Shown piece by piece: positions 43,221-53,093 of a stretch of DNA of 64,000 bases. Position numbers and translations under genes: made by a program. A model generated the notes under the pieces. The model was not told the origin of the DNA, searched no databases, and worked only from the letters and a program-made list of their open reading frames with translations. Position 1 is the first letter of the stretch. Every line of letters starts with the position of its first letter. The DNA comes from JAFLCM01 sp964510955 (lineage in GTDB: Bacteria > Planctomycetota > Phycisphaerae > Phycisphaerales > UBA1924), in NCBI GenBank assembly GCA_964510955.1, contig CAZEDW010000007.1:1-64000 (forward strand), in the 5' to 3' direction.

Positions 43221-45896
43221 CTATCGTCCTACTCGCAAATCTAATCGGTCTAGCTCTTCAAGCGTCTGAACCACCGTTTCCACAAGGCCTGCGTCGAAAT
43301 CGTCTCGATTCGCTTCTTCGTGCGTGCCCTTGTTCAGGTAGGTCCACACGAGATTGCCAGCCGGAATACCCAGAAGTTGCCCGTAGGCTGCCAGCAAGGG
43401 CGCTTTGTTGGCGTGCGTGAAGGTCGTCGCATCATTGAGCCGTTTGCGAATCGCCTCACAAAGATTGCGCAGAGGCGGCTCGGCTCCGGCGGCTGCGAGT
43501 TGCACGTTCAGCACGCCGAGCTCATGCCTTCCAAGCCATGCCCACGTTTTCCCCGAGAGCATTTCAAGCCCCTGTCGGCATGATGCCAAGGCATCACGGT
43601 CGTTAAGCGCGTCCTTTGCCGCTCGGGCTCTTACGACATAGTTTCTGCTTGGGACGTTGCCGGTGACCCGAGGGTGGTGGTTGCCATCGTGGTGGCGGAA
43701 TAAATAGTCCTGGCAATCGTTTCGACGTGCCGCAGGCAAGTGTTGCTGGATGTCCTTGATGAACTCGTTGCTGTGGCAAGTGACGACGAGCTGCGTCTGC
43801 GCGAAATGGTCACTCTCGAAAATCGTCTCCCTGATTCCGGCCCGATGATCGTGGTCGATGGCATTGATCGCATCGTCGAAAACGATCAGCGGGCACTGGA
43901 TGCTCTTGCTCTTGGCGAGCAGGATGGCCAAACCCAGGCATCGAATGTGACCTTCACTCAGGATGTGCAACGCGTCCACACGCACGTTCGGATTACCCCG
44001 GAAGGAAATTTCGATTTTCTGATCGCCGGTCAACGGCAAATGCAGTGCCGCGAGCTTATCTGCGTCAAGATCGCCTCGGTTGAACTCGTTGTAGAGAACC
44101 ATGGCCGTTTCATTGAGGCCCGCCATGAGCGTTCCGGGAAGCTGATTGCGAAAAGTCCTCAGCGTCGCCAAGAAACGGTCGTATGCGGTCTTGATCGGCG
44201 TATCGCGCGCGATATCAAGCACCTCCTGTGCCACATCACTGATGAGTCTCGCGTTGTCCACGTCGAACGCTGCGATTCTTCCCCTTGCGGCCGCCACGCC
44301 GTCGACCACCTGCTGTCGCTTCAAATCTTGAGCCTGGACGGACAACCGGAACCCGTTGAGCCCATCGCGCTCGGTAATGTTGCGTTGGCGGTCCTGCCGG
44401 GCAATTTGCGATGCCTCGTCTTGATGTGCCGCGCGGTCGGCCACCGCCAGAATATTTTCGAGCGTCGGAACTCCGGCCGCGGTGGCGTCCTGATCGGGTC
44501 GAGCAGGATAGACCGCCGCCCACCAGTCTCCGACCGGCTCGGCCGGTAGCCCAGCCAGGTACCGTCCCACCGCCGTCTCGGGCTCACCACCCGTCGCCAC
44601 AAATCCGGCAAGAGTTGAGAACCGCTCGCGAAGCTCTCGCGAAGCTCTGGCGCCATCCTCTTCGGCGGCCCTGCAGGCATCTTGGAGTTCGCCAAGCTCC
44701 TTCAACTGCGCAAGTCCAGACTTGGCCTTCTCGTAGGGGTCGGTGACGACGTGGATGGGCCCCGCCAACGGCGTGTCGCACGCGGGACAATGGTCCCCTT
44801 CAGTGCCTTGCAACTCAGTGACGGCTGTGTAGAGGGCTTTGAATGAGACTTGGTTGCTGCGGGTTTCGAGCGTGGCTACGAGCGCGCGGAACTCTCGATG
44901 TCCAGCGTGAGCCGCTTCTAGGGCGTCGAGCAGTCCTTGGCGGGTCAGGCCCAACGCCGCCGGTGGAACCACGTTGATGACGGCTTCGAGTTCTTGTAGC
45001 CGGCCAGGCGTCTCGGTAGTCCCGATGAGTCCTTTCAGCCCCGCGTACGTCATTTCTGCGGAGTGAGTGAGCGCGAGTGCGGCCTCTTCCGCTGTCAGGT
45101 TCTGTAGGGTCTGAGTTTCATCATTGACCGTGGTTTCGTCTGCGGCCAATGCAACCCGCTTGGCGGTCAGGGTGAGTTGCTTGATAGCCGTCAACACGAG
45201 CTGCTGATCAATCGACTCATTGAAATGGCTCACGAACTCGTTGAACTTCTCCATACCGAAGAGCGTTGAAATCAGCTCGGTGCGCTGGGCAGGCGGTCGG
45301 GCCGCAATCCGGGAAAAGGCATCGATTCGGTTCTTTTCAATGAAACAGAATCGGAAGGTGTCGGCGTTCGGAGTCACAGCGACTTCGCGGTCCTGGTGGT
45401 CGGTCGCCCGCAGATCCGGCGCCGCAAAGCGCCCAGCGTGGACGTTGGTTAAGTAGGTTGCCCCATCGATTCGCCTGTTCTCTGCTTCCTCGACCGAGCC
45501 CAGCAATGCAAACTCCAAGCCTTCACAGATGCTTGTCTTGCCGCTGCCATTCGGTCCATAGAACAAAATGATCCGCTTCTGCAGATCGAAAGGCTCGGGT
45601 GTGCGAAAGCCTCGAAATGGGCCAAGAGTAATGTGTCGAAGCCGTTGCCAAGGCCAAGTCCCATCCGCGCGTTCCGCCGGGATTGCGGGAAGGGCATCGG
45701 GAGTCTGGGCCAGCTCCGCGCGGGCGAGACCAACCAACTCGATCGAGCGCCGGTTGTGTTGACGCGACGTCTGGGCCACTTCGTCAAAGTGCGCGAGTAT
45801 GAGGTTCGCGAGACGCCGCACCTCCACCGGTGCGTTTGTGCCGGGTTGATGCAGCCAAGTTACGAACCGTTCGAAGTCTCGTTTGGCAGGCATCAT
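43221..45896 (-). CDS. Rad50/RloC-like ATPase with zinc hook and C-terminal extension
   Basis: From the tandem ATG at 45896/45893 (GGAG just upstream) this 891-residue protein has Walker A GPNGSGKTS (about residues 114-122), a CPAC zinc hook (about 370-373) within a predicted coiled coil, an LSEGHIRCLGLAILLA signature (from about 646), and Walker B LIVFDDAINAID (about 670). The second acidic residue of Walker B is Asp rather than Glu. After about residue 760 an extra domain includes WTYLNKGTHEE. The general plan is that of RloC and other Rad50-like defence ATPases. Confidence 0.8.
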   Translation of the reverse strand: MMPAKRDFERFVTWLHQPGTNAPVEVRRLANLILAHFDEVAQTSRQHNRRSIELVGLARAELAQTPDALPAIPAERADGTWPWQRLRHITLGPFRGFRTPEPFDLQKRIILFYGPNGSGKTSICEGLEFALLGSVEEAENRRIDGATYLTNVHAGRFAAPDLRATDHQDREVAVTPNADTFRFCFIEKNRIDAFSRIAARPPAQRTELISTLFGMEKFNEFVSHFNESIDQQLVLTAIKQLTLTAKRVALAADETTVNDETQTLQNLTAEEAALALTHSAEMTYAGLKGLIGTTETPGRLQELEAVINVVPPAALGLTRQGLLDALEAAHAGHREFRALVATLETRSNQVSFKALYTAVTELQGTEGDHCPACDTPLAGPIHVVTDPYEKAKSGLAQLKELGELQDACRAAEEDGARASRELRERFSTLAGFVATGGEPETAVGRYLAGLPAEPVGDWWAAVYPARPDQDATAAGVPTLENILAVADRAAHQDEASQIARQDRQRNITERDGLNGFRLSVQAQDLKRQQVVDGVAAARGRIAAFDVDNARLISDVAQEVLDIARDTPIKTAYDRFLATLRTFRNQLPGTLMAGLNETAMVLYNEFNRGDLDADKLAALHLPLTGDQKIEISFRGNPNVRVDALHILSEGHIRCLGLAILLAKSKSIQCPLIVFDDAINAIDHDHRAGIRETIFESDHFAQTQLVVTCHSNEFIKDIQQHLPAARRNDCQDYLFRHHDGNHHPRVTGNVPSRNYVVRARAAKDALNDRDALASCRQGLEMLSGKTWAWLGRHELGVLNVQLAAAGAEPPLRNLCEAIRKRLNDATTFTHANKAPLLAAYGQLLGIPAGNLVWTYLNKGTHEEANRDDFDAGLVETVVQTLEELDRLDLRVGR

Positions 45897-46644
45897 TTCG
45901 CTCCGTGGAAACTTTTGGCGACCATCTCCCGCGCCGACGCGTGCCAAAGCGGCGTTAACTTCTCCCAGTCTAAGCGAATCCCGAGCCCGGTCCTGTCGCC
46001 GTTCGACGCGTCCCGGTGAGAGAGCACTTGGGGGCTTCGCGATGAATCCGGAGTTCTGAGCCCCTCACCCAGGAACCGAGCCAACAGCACGACCCATCGG
46101 CAGCGGCTTCGGCGTGCGAGATCGCGGCTCCGCTGGTGCGAGAGTCCCGATGCCCGGTCCGAAGCCAACAGACAAGGCCGCGGACAACGCTAGTGTTAAC
46201 GGCAGAAGGAAGGACCGCACTGTTCGATGGTCAGGTGTTCATGCCCGCCGCCTCGTGGGCAAGCGTCCGGTCGGTCTCGAGAGAACCTCTTTGCGTTGCA
46301 TTGCTGGCAAAGGCAATAGAGCAAGCGGCCATCCGCTCGACCGCTGGCCCTTCCGGGCGCGATCGAGACAAGCGTGAGGATTGTTGCCCGCTTTCTGTCG
46401 GTGAGGGCCCGTTTGGACGCCGTGGCGAAGGGTCGGCGCTCTCGCCTTTGGATCGAGAGTCGAGGCCGCCGATCGGAACGACCCGGTTTGGCCTCAACTA
46501 CGCCCCAAACTCTCGCGCTCTCTGACTCTCCGTCAAAAAGGGTTTCCAGGATCGGGACCCCGATCGAAACGGGCTTCGCACCCGCGCGCGTGTCGCGAGT
46601 ACGATACGGTCCTTCACCAACGTCGCTGCCGGCGGATTGCAAGC
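45897..46644. other. Spacer between ATPase and nuclease-like gene
   Basis: About 750 bases separate two divergent genes. Open frames on both strands span it but none has a recognisable motif or good start, so I regard it as non-coding or decayed. Promoters for both genes should lie here. Confidence 0.45.
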
Positions 46645-47742
46645 ATGAGTGATTTAGAGAACGACGATGTGTCCTTCGATCGCGCTCGGCCGTATCTGCA
46701 GAGTGTGCGATTGCTTTCCTCTCAGTTTCCTTCGCCTCGCGCTGGCTTCCAGGCACTTCACCACGTTGGTAACATCCTCGAATCGTCGCTTGCGGTTGTC
46801 TATGAGTCGAGCCTGTTTCGCGGTCCGACTTCAAGTGGCTCGCTGTGGCCGATGATTCCCGGGCCGGAATACTGGCACTTCGTCCTTCGCCGAGGTCATC
46901 GATGGGGCAGGTTTCTCATCGAATCGCTCTTGAGCAACCCCGATCACTTTGAGCCGCCGGCGATTTGGGCACTGTTCTGGGCGCTCGCGCACGCCGAGCA
47001 CCAGTTCCTGAATCGCTTTGTACCGTTCTGGAGTCACGAGGAGCGAATGACCGGGCACCTCGTTTCGGTGATGATTGAGCGCCTGGAGGGATACGGTCAC
47101 CACTGGAATAACCTCGCGCGTTGGACAGAAGGCGAGAACTCGCGATTGCGCGTGTGGTACGCGGACACCGCTACTGCGCGTCAGGAACAGATTACGGGTG
47201 CCGACCTCGGACTAATCATCCAGGCCAAACTTCCGCATCGACAGGAGTTCTGGAAGTCGGCCCGCTTTCAGGCCAAGAAGACGCAGGGGAATGGTGTGGC
47301 CACGATTGACCTGGATCAGGTCCGTGCCCTTGCGCAGGCCAACGGGTACCTCCTGTTTTACCACCCATTCCTTGGCTCGAAGGACTGGAGCGTGACGCCG
47401 ACGGTGCAACCAGCACAGTCCTACAGCGACGAAGTCGAGAGAGCACAGGCGAGTGCGCGGCGAGGGCCCAGGCTCGGGAAGACTCAGGCTCACACTTGGA
47501 ATCGCACCAGCGTTGATTTTGCAACCTTCGTGACGTTTGCTATCGCCGATCCGGAAAGCGAAGCCGGTGTATCGAGCGACGATGCCTTTGGCGCGGCCCG
47601 CGCCCTCGTCGCCGAGAACCTGGGCAGCCCAAGTCGCGTTTGCGTGGTGACTGTGGGCGAAGGAACATCGGTGGTGGATTGGCAGAGCGCGCTCCAGGAA
47701 TTCATGGGGCCCATGACTAGTCGTGGCAAGTCACAGGATTAG
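46645..47742 (+). CDS. Unknown protein with a nuclease-like TGAD...QAK motif
   Basis: This 365-residue protein has a central segment EQITGADLGLIIQ (residues 181-193) followed at about 208-212 by FQAKK. The D...QAK pattern with a preceding Glu resembles a PD-(D/E)XK nuclease core where the (D/E)xK element is QxK, as seen in some restriction-type and defence proteins. The N-terminal 160 residues are helical and rich in Trp and His. No family is recognised with confidence. It starts the plus-strand part of the island, upstream of the restriction operon. Confidence 0.6.
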   Translation: MSDLENDDVSFDRARPYLQSVRLLSSQFPSPRAGFQALHHVGNILESSLAVVYESSLFRGPTSSGSLWPMIPGPEYWHFVLRRGHRWGRFLIESLLSNPDHFEPPAIWALFWALAHAEHQFLNRFVPFWSHEERMTGHLVSVMIERLEGYGHHWNNLARWTEGENSRLRVWYADTATARQEQITGADLGLIIQAKLPHRQEFWKSARFQAKKTQGNGVATIDLDQVRALAQANGYLLFYHPFLGSKDWSVTPTVQPAQSYSDEVERAQASARRGPRLGKTQAHTWNRTSVDFATFVTFAIADPESEAGVSSDDAFGAARALVAENLGSPSRVCVVTVGEGTSVVDWQSALQEFMGPMTSRGKSQD

Positions 47743-47844
47743 CGGCGAGCTCAACTTGTACCTGGATGCGACGCATGGCCCTGGGTACCGATTCTGGCAA
47801 GCCCAAGCCTCCGCCGCCACCGAAAATGGTTACGGGGCTCACGC

Positions 47845-48137
47845 ATGATCGAAACCCCAACGGAGAACGTGAAGAAGCAGATCGCGGCGCTGGAGCGCAT
47901 GACGGTCGGCCAGCTCCAGAAGCGCTACGCCGAGATCTTCGGCGAGCCGGCGCGGTCCGGCAATCGCCCCAGTGGCTTCTGCGCCGCGTGGCGCGGCGGA
48001 TTCAGGCGCCCGCCGACGGCGACCTGGCAACGCGGGCGATTGAGCGCTCACGCGAGCGGGCACGGGAACTGGGGGGAAGGGGACGTTCCCGTAATCACAG
48101 GCTTCCGGGTAATCCAGCGGCGCGCAGGAACTGCTAG
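47845..48137 (+). pseudogene. Frameshifted, truncated DUF2924 gene
   Basis: The frame starting at ATG 47845 reads MIETPTENVKKQIAALER and MTVGQLQKRYAEIFGEPARSG up to about 47970, then loses similarity. The family pattern continues in the next frame as PQWLLRRVARRIQAP, DGDLATRAIERSRERAREL up to 48137. A one-base deletion near 47971-47976 explains this. The usual C-terminal half is missing. It is a relic of a second DUF2924/recombinase-type cassette. Confidence 0.75.
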
Positions 48138-48157
48138 AAACTGCTACCATCTGCCCC

Positions 48158-48373
48158 ATGCCGCGTGCCGAGTTTCCGGAAAGCCCAACTCCGGCCCCTC
48201 CCCCCGTCATGACCATTGACGAACTCGCGGAGTACCTCCAGGTATCGAAATCGTCGCTCTACAAGCTCGTTCAGAACGGGCATATCCCGGGGCACAAGGT
48301 CGGCAAACACTGGCGATTCCGTCGGCTCACGATTGATCGATGGCTCGACCAGAGCGAGGGCCAGCGCGCATGA
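48158..48373 (+). CDS. Excisionase-type HTH protein
   Basis: This 71-residue protein has a single MerR/HTH_17-type DNA-binding domain: MTIDELAEYLQVSKSSLYKLVQNG, then GHKVGKHWRFRRLTIDRWL. It fits excisionase or controller proteins. It begins at ATG 48158 and overlaps the first methylase gene by four bases (ATGA). In a restriction operon such a protein may act as a controller that delays expression of the nuclease. Confidence 0.8.
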   Translation: MPRAEFPESPTPAPPPVMTIDELAEYLQVSKSSLYKLVQNGHIPGHKVGKHWRFRRLTIDRWLDQSEGQRA

Positions 48374-49071
48374 GCAGCACTACGAATCATGCGTCCAACG
48401 AGCCAAGTGCGGAGGCGCCTTCGGGAGCCCGCGCCCGTCAACGTATCATCGACCACGGCGAGGTTTTCACGCCTCCAGGGCTGGTGAACGACATGCTCGA
48501 CCTTGTCGCCCACGAGTGCGAGCGCATTGATTCACGCTTCCTGGAGCCCGCCTGCGGAAATGGCAACTTCCTCGCTGAGGTGCTGCGTCGAAAGCTCCGC
48601 GCGGTTGACAAGAATCACCCCCGTAACCGCGCCCGATGGGAACGAGACGCCACGGTTTGTCTGTGCAGTCTGTACGGGATCGATCTCTTGCCCGACAACG
48701 TCGCTGTCTGCCGCGAACGTCTACTTGGCATCGTTGATGAAGCCCACGCCGCTCAATACAAACAGCCGCTGCCCGCTCCCGCCCAAAACGCCGCAGCTTA
48801 CATCCTCTCGACCAACATCATTCACGGCGATGCGCTGTCGCTCACGACCGCGGACGGCCAGCCGATCGTCTTCCCCGAATGGTCGGCCATCAACGGCATG
48901 ATGCTTAAGCGGCGGGACTACGCCTTCCGTGAGCTTCTCGGTCACGCGGCGATGAAATCCACCCCGCTGTTTTCCGACCTTGGCCGCGATGTCTTCGTGC
49001 CGCAGCCTGTCACTGACTATCCGGCTTGCCATTACCTCGATGTCGCGGATGCGAAGGGGGAACGGCGATGA
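48370..49071 (+). CDS. Restriction-modification methylase subunit, short form
   Basis: This 233-residue protein shows DHGEVFTPPGLVNDML and the SAM-binding motif I FLEPACGNGNFL (residues 58-69). The region matches the start of N6-adenine methylases of the Eco57I type, but the catalytic NPPY motif is not visible. Overlapping starts (ATGA at both ends) join it to its neighbours. It may be a specificity or accessory subunit formed by splitting the methylase, or it may have lost activity. Confidence 0.75.
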   Translation: MSSTTNHASNEPSAEAPSGARARQRIIDHGEVFTPPGLVNDMLDLVAHECERIDSRFLEPACGNGNFLAEVLRRKLRAVDKNHPRNRARWERDATVCLCSLYGIDLLPDNVAVCRERLLGIVDEAHAAQYKQPLPAPAQNAAAYILSTNIIHGDALSLTTADGQPIVFPEWSAINGMMLKRRDYAFRELLGHAAMKSTPLFSDLGRDVFVPQPVTDYPACHYLDVADAKGERR

Positions 49072-50570
49072 CCGAGTCGGCATCCGGTCACAATCCCGAC
49101 ATCCTCACCTGCCTGGCAAACTTGTCAGCCGATGAGGTATTCACGCCGCCCAAGCTAGCCTCGGCGATGCTCGACATGCTGCCGCAGGATTTGTTCCGCC
49201 GCGCCGACAGCACCTTTCTCGATCCGATGTGCAAGAGCGGCGTGTTCCTGCGCGAGATCGGCCGTCGCCTCAACGAAGGCCTCCGCGACCAGATGCCTGA
49301 CGAGCAGAAGCGCGTGGACCACATCCTCACCCGGCAGGTCTTCGGGCTGGCCACCAGCGAACTCACCGCCGCCATCAGCCGACGCAGCGTGTACTGCTCG
49401 AAGAAGGCGGATGGGAAGTACTCGATCGCAACTCGGTTCACTTCCTTCGAAGGCAACATCCGCCTGCCCCGCACCCAGCACCGCTGGAACCGCGACGGCA
49501 GGTGCGACGACTGCGGCGCAGGCAAGGGCGAGTACGACCGCGGCGAAGCACGAGAGACCTACGCCTATCCGTTCATCCACGGCATCGATCCAAGGGAGTT
49601 GTTCAACGTGAGATTCGACGTCATCATCGGAAACCCGCCATATCAGCTGAGTGATGGGGGATTCGGGCGAAGTGCGTCGCCGATCTACCACGAGTTCGTG
49701 CAGCAAGCGAAAAAGCTGGAGCCGCGCTACCTGACTATGGTCATCCCCTCTCGTTGGTTCGGTGGCGGCAAAGGACTGGATGCCTTCCGCGCAGAGATGC
49801 TAAGCGACGATCGACTCCGCAGCATTACAGACTTCGAGGACGCGACTGAGGTGTTCCCTGGAGTGAGCGTGGCCGGAGGCGTCTGCTTCTTCCTGTGGGA
49901 CAGGGACTACCACGGCTCGTGTGAGATGGTCAATGTGCAGGGCGGCGTGAGGACTTCGACCGTCCGGCAGCTCGATGAGTTCAGCACGTTCGTCAGGGAG
50001 AGCCGAGCGATCCCGATCATCCGGAAAATCACGGCAATGAACGAGCCGGTGATGCGCGAGCAAGTTTCGTCGTACAAGCCGTTCGGATTGCGCACCTACG
50101 TGCAGCCGCAAGCGAGCGGTGACATCATCCTTTACTGGCAGAAGGGTGAGGGCCCGTTCAAACGTTCAGACATCACTGCTGGAATCGATATGATCGATCG
50201 ATGGAAAGTGATCTCATCGCGGTCTGGTCATGAACATGCAGGGAATCCGGGCAAGGACGGAACGCGGCGTGTTCTGGCGCGCACGGACGTGCTTCCCCCG
50301 GGCACGGTGTGTACGGAGACCTACCTGGTCATCGGTCACTACGAGACAGAAGAGAAGGCCCGCAATCTGCACTCCTACATGCAGACGCGCCTCTTCCGAT
50401 TTCTGATGTCGCTGTTCATGTACTCCCACGGGATCACGAAGGACACCTTTGCGTTCATTCCCATTCTCGACATGACGCGACGTTGGACTGATGCCGAGTT
50501 GGCAGCGAGGTACGAACTAACGGCCGATGAAGTGGCGTTCATCGAGTCGAAGATTCGGGCTTGGGAGTAG
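49068..50570 (+). CDS. Eco57I-type adenine DNA methylase subunit
   Basis: This 500-residue protein has motif I LDPMCKSGVFL (residues 51-61) and the catalytic motif GNPPY (188-192), typical of N6-adenine methylases. A Cys-rich insert (CDDCG) lies between. The C-terminal half carries long DNA-recognition-like regions (target recognition). It starts in an ATGA overlap with the short methylase and ends three bases before the helicase gene. Confidence 0.88.
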   Translation: MTESASGHNPDILTCLANLSADEVFTPPKLASAMLDMLPQDLFRRADSTFLDPMCKSGVFLREIGRRLNEGLRDQMPDEQKRVDHILTRQVFGLATSELTAAISRRSVYCSKKADGKYSIATRFTSFEGNIRLPRTQHRWNRDGRCDDCGAGKGEYDRGEARETYAYPFIHGIDPRELFNVRFDVIIGNPPYQLSDGGFGRSASPIYHEFVQQAKKLEPRYLTMVIPSRWFGGGKGLDAFRAEMLSDDRLRSITDFEDATEVFPGVSVAGGVCFFLWDRDYHGSCEMVNVQGGVRTSTVRQLDEFSTFVRESRAIPIIRKITAMNEPVMREQVSSYKPFGLRTYVQPQASGDIILYWQKGEGPFKRSDITAGIDMIDRWKVISSRSGHEHAGNPGKDGTRRVLARTDVLPPGTVCTETYLVIGHYETEEKARNLHSYMQTRLFRFLMSLFMYSHGITKDTFAFIPILDMTRRWTDAELAARYELTADEVAFIESKIRAWE

Positions 50571-50573
50571 ACG

Positions 50574-53093
50574 ATGCGAGACTTCTTCCCCCCACGGCCT
50601 AGCACTACTCCGACCATCTACGCGTTCGCAAGCACGCACCCCGATCACGCGGGTCTGCTCAAGGTCGGCTACACCGAGCACAAGGCCGCCGAGCGCATCG
50701 CACAGCAGTTTCCGGGCGGGTTCACGGGGTACGACATCAAGCTGATCGAATCAGCGATGCGATCCGATGGCAGCAGCTTCACCGACCGTGATGTGCATCG
50801 CCATCTGCGCAGCCGCGGCATCCAGAACCCGACGCACGAGTGGTTCCGCTGCACGGTCAAGGATGTGCAAGCGGCCATCCTCGCCGTGCGGGAGCGACTC
50901 GCGAATGTCGAGGATCGGACGCTGAGTTTCTGCCTCCGTCCGGAGCAGGAGCGGGCGGTGGCAATGACCGCCGACTACTTCTCTCGCGCTGCCACCGAGC
51001 AGCCGGGGCACACGCCGCATTTCCTCTGGAACGCGAAGATGCGCTTCGGGAAGACCTTCGCCGCGTACCAGCTCGCAAAGCGTATGGGGTGGACGAAGGT
51101 GCTGGTGCTGACATTCAAGCCGGCGGTGAGGCATGCGTGGGCCGAGGATCTTGAGCGGCACATCGACTTCGAGGGCTGGCAGTTCATCAGCCGCGATGGA
51201 GAGCTCAACGGGAACGACATCGATCCGGAGCGGCCTGTGGTCTGCTTCGGCAGCTTTCAGGACTTCCTGCAGCGTGACCGGAATGGTGCGATCAAACCAC
51301 GCAATGAGTGGGTCCATACCACGAACTGGGACTGCATAATTCTGGATGAGTACCACTACGGCGCATGGCGCGAGAACGCCAAGGGTCTCTTCGGCTCGGA
51401 CGAGGAGGATGAAGGCGAAGTCGCGGCCGAGGTAACTAGGGACGAGCAGGCATTCGACGAGTCCATCCTGCCGATCACCACACAGCACTACCTGTACCTC
51501 TCCGGCACGCCGTTTCGTGCGCTGGCGTCGGGGGAGTTCATCGAGGAACAGATCTTCAACTGGACCTACAGCGACGAGCAGCGGGCCAAACGCGACTGGC
51601 CTGCGGGCGGCGGCGCGAATCCGTACGCGGCGCTTCCGCGGCTCGTGCTGATGACCTACACGCTGCCGGACGACATCCGGCAGGTCGCGGAGATGGGCGA
51701 GTTCAACGAGTTCGATCTGAACGAGTTCTTCCGGGCGGACGGAGACGGCGACGAGGCCAGGTTCGAGCACGAGGATGAGGTTCAGAAGTGGCTGGACCTC
51801 ATCCGCGGCGCCTATCGCGGCGCCACGGTGGATGACCTGAAGCTTGGGCGCGAGCGACCGCCGCTGCCGTTTGCCGATGCGCGTTTGATGGGGGTTCTGA
51901 ACCACACTTTCTGGTTCCTGCCGAGTGTGGCGTCGTGCCACGCGATGGCGAACTTGCTGCGGGCGAGGCAGAACACTTTCTATCACGATTTCAAGGTGGT
52001 GGTCGCGGCGGGCGCACAGGCAGGAATCGGTGCAGAGGCATTGCCGCCGGTCCTCGAAGCGATGGGCGATCCGCTGGCCACGCGCAGCATCACGCTCTCG
52101 TGCGGGAAGCTGACGACCGGAGTCACGGTGCGGCCGTGGGCAGGCATTCTGATGCTCCGCAAGTGCTCAAGTCCCGAGACGTACTTCCAAAGCGCGTTTC
52201 GTGTGCAGTCGCCTTGGACCGTACCCGGCGAAGGTGGGTCGGACATCATCGTCAAGCCGGAGTGCTATGTGTTCGACTTCGCGCCGAACCGAGCTTTGCG
52301 GCAGATCGCCGATTACGGCTCTCGCCTCGCGACCGACGATGCGACCCCTGAGCAGCGTGTGGCGGAGCTTGTCGGCTTCCTGCCGGTGCTGGCCTACGAC
52401 GGGAGCGCCATGCGGCAGCTCGATGCCGAGGCGATTCTGGACATGGCGACCGCCGGCACCAGCGCGACGCTGCTGGCCAAGCGGTGGGAGAGCGTTCTGC
52501 TGGTGAACGTGGACGACTCGACGCTCGGACGGTTAATGGCGGACGAGGCGGCGATGAACGCGCTCATGAGAATCGAGGGGTTCCGAAACCTGAACGCCGA
52601 TCTCGAAACGATCATCAACCGATCTGAGCAGATCAAGGACACGAAGCGTCGCGCGGGCGAGGGCGAGGAGCTGAACGACAATGAGAGGCGGGAACTCACC
52701 GAAGCAGAGAAGGAGCGGAAGAGCCTTCGCAAACAGGTGCAGGAGAAGCTCCTGAAGTTCGCCGCGCGCATCCCGGTGTTCATGTACTTGACCGACTACC
52801 GTGAGCAGCGACTCAAGGATGTCATCACCAAGATCGAACCACGTCTGTTCCAGAAGGTGACGGGCCTGACCACGGCGGACTTCGAGCGGTTGGTGAGCCT
52901 CGGCGTCTTCAACAGCCAGCTCATGAACGACGCCGTCTGGAAGTTCCGGCGGTACGAGGACGCCAGCCTGCGCTACATGGGCGTGGAGCGGCATCGTCCA
53001 CTTGAGTTAGGCCTGTGGGACACAGCATTAACCGAGGAGGATTTCCGACAGACGTTTGAAGCCGCTTCGGCCGTGGAAATTCCTCGCGAATAG
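50574..53093 (+). CDS. GIY-YIG-like/DEAD-helicase fusion restriction subunit
   Basis: This 839-residue protein has an N-terminal GIY-YIG-superfamily-like (T5orf172-type) segment (about residues 13-100: TIYAFASTHPDHAGLLKVGYT with a conserved Arg at about 41), and a superfamily II helicase core. Motif I is the unusual MRFGKTF (about 156-162), motif II is DEYH (258-261) and motif III is SGTPFRA. The architecture suggests a translocating restriction enzyme with its own nuclease domain. Its stop is immediately adjacent to the convergent RepB-like gene. Confidence 0.82.
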   Translation: MRDFFPPRPSTTPTIYAFASTHPDHAGLLKVGYTEHKAAERIAQQFPGGFTGYDIKLIESAMRSDGSSFTDRDVHRHLRSRGIQNPTHEWFRCTVKDVQAAILAVRERLANVEDRTLSFCLRPEQERAVAMTADYFSRAATEQPGHTPHFLWNAKMRFGKTFAAYQLAKRMGWTKVLVLTFKPAVRHAWAEDLERHIDFEGWQFISRDGELNGNDIDPERPVVCFGSFQDFLQRDRNGAIKPRNEWVHTTNWDCIILDEYHYGAWRENAKGLFGSDEEDEGEVAAEVTRDEQAFDESILPITTQHYLYLSGTPFRALASGEFIEEQIFNWTYSDEQRAKRDWPAGGGANPYAALPRLVLMTYTLPDDIRQVAEMGEFNEFDLNEFFRADGDGDEARFEHEDEVQKWLDLIRGAYRGATVDDLKLGRERPPLPFADARLMGVLNHTFWFLPSVASCHAMANLLRARQNTFYHDFKVVVAAGAQAGIGAEALPPVLEAMGDPLATRSITLSCGKLTTGVTVRPWAGILMLRKCSSPETYFQSAFRVQSPWTVPGEGGSDIIVKPECYVFDFAPNRALRQIADYGSRLATDDATPEQRVAELVGFLPVLAYDGSAMRQLDAEAILDMATAGTSATLLAKRWESVLLVNVDDSTLGRLMADEAAMNALMRIEGFRNLNADLETIINRSEQIKDTKRRAGEGEELNDNERRELTEAEKERKSLRKQVQEKLLKFAARIPVFMYLTDYREQRLKDVITKIEPRLFQKVTGLTTADFERLVSLGVFNSQLMNDAVWKFRRYEDASLRYMGVERHRPLELGLWDTALTEEDFRQTFEAASAVEIPRE

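Noticed and set aside
46196..46834. Minus-strand frame of about 212 codons in the spacer
   Set aside because: Charged, repetitive composition, no motif, and overlaps the start of the plus-strand nuclease-like gene.
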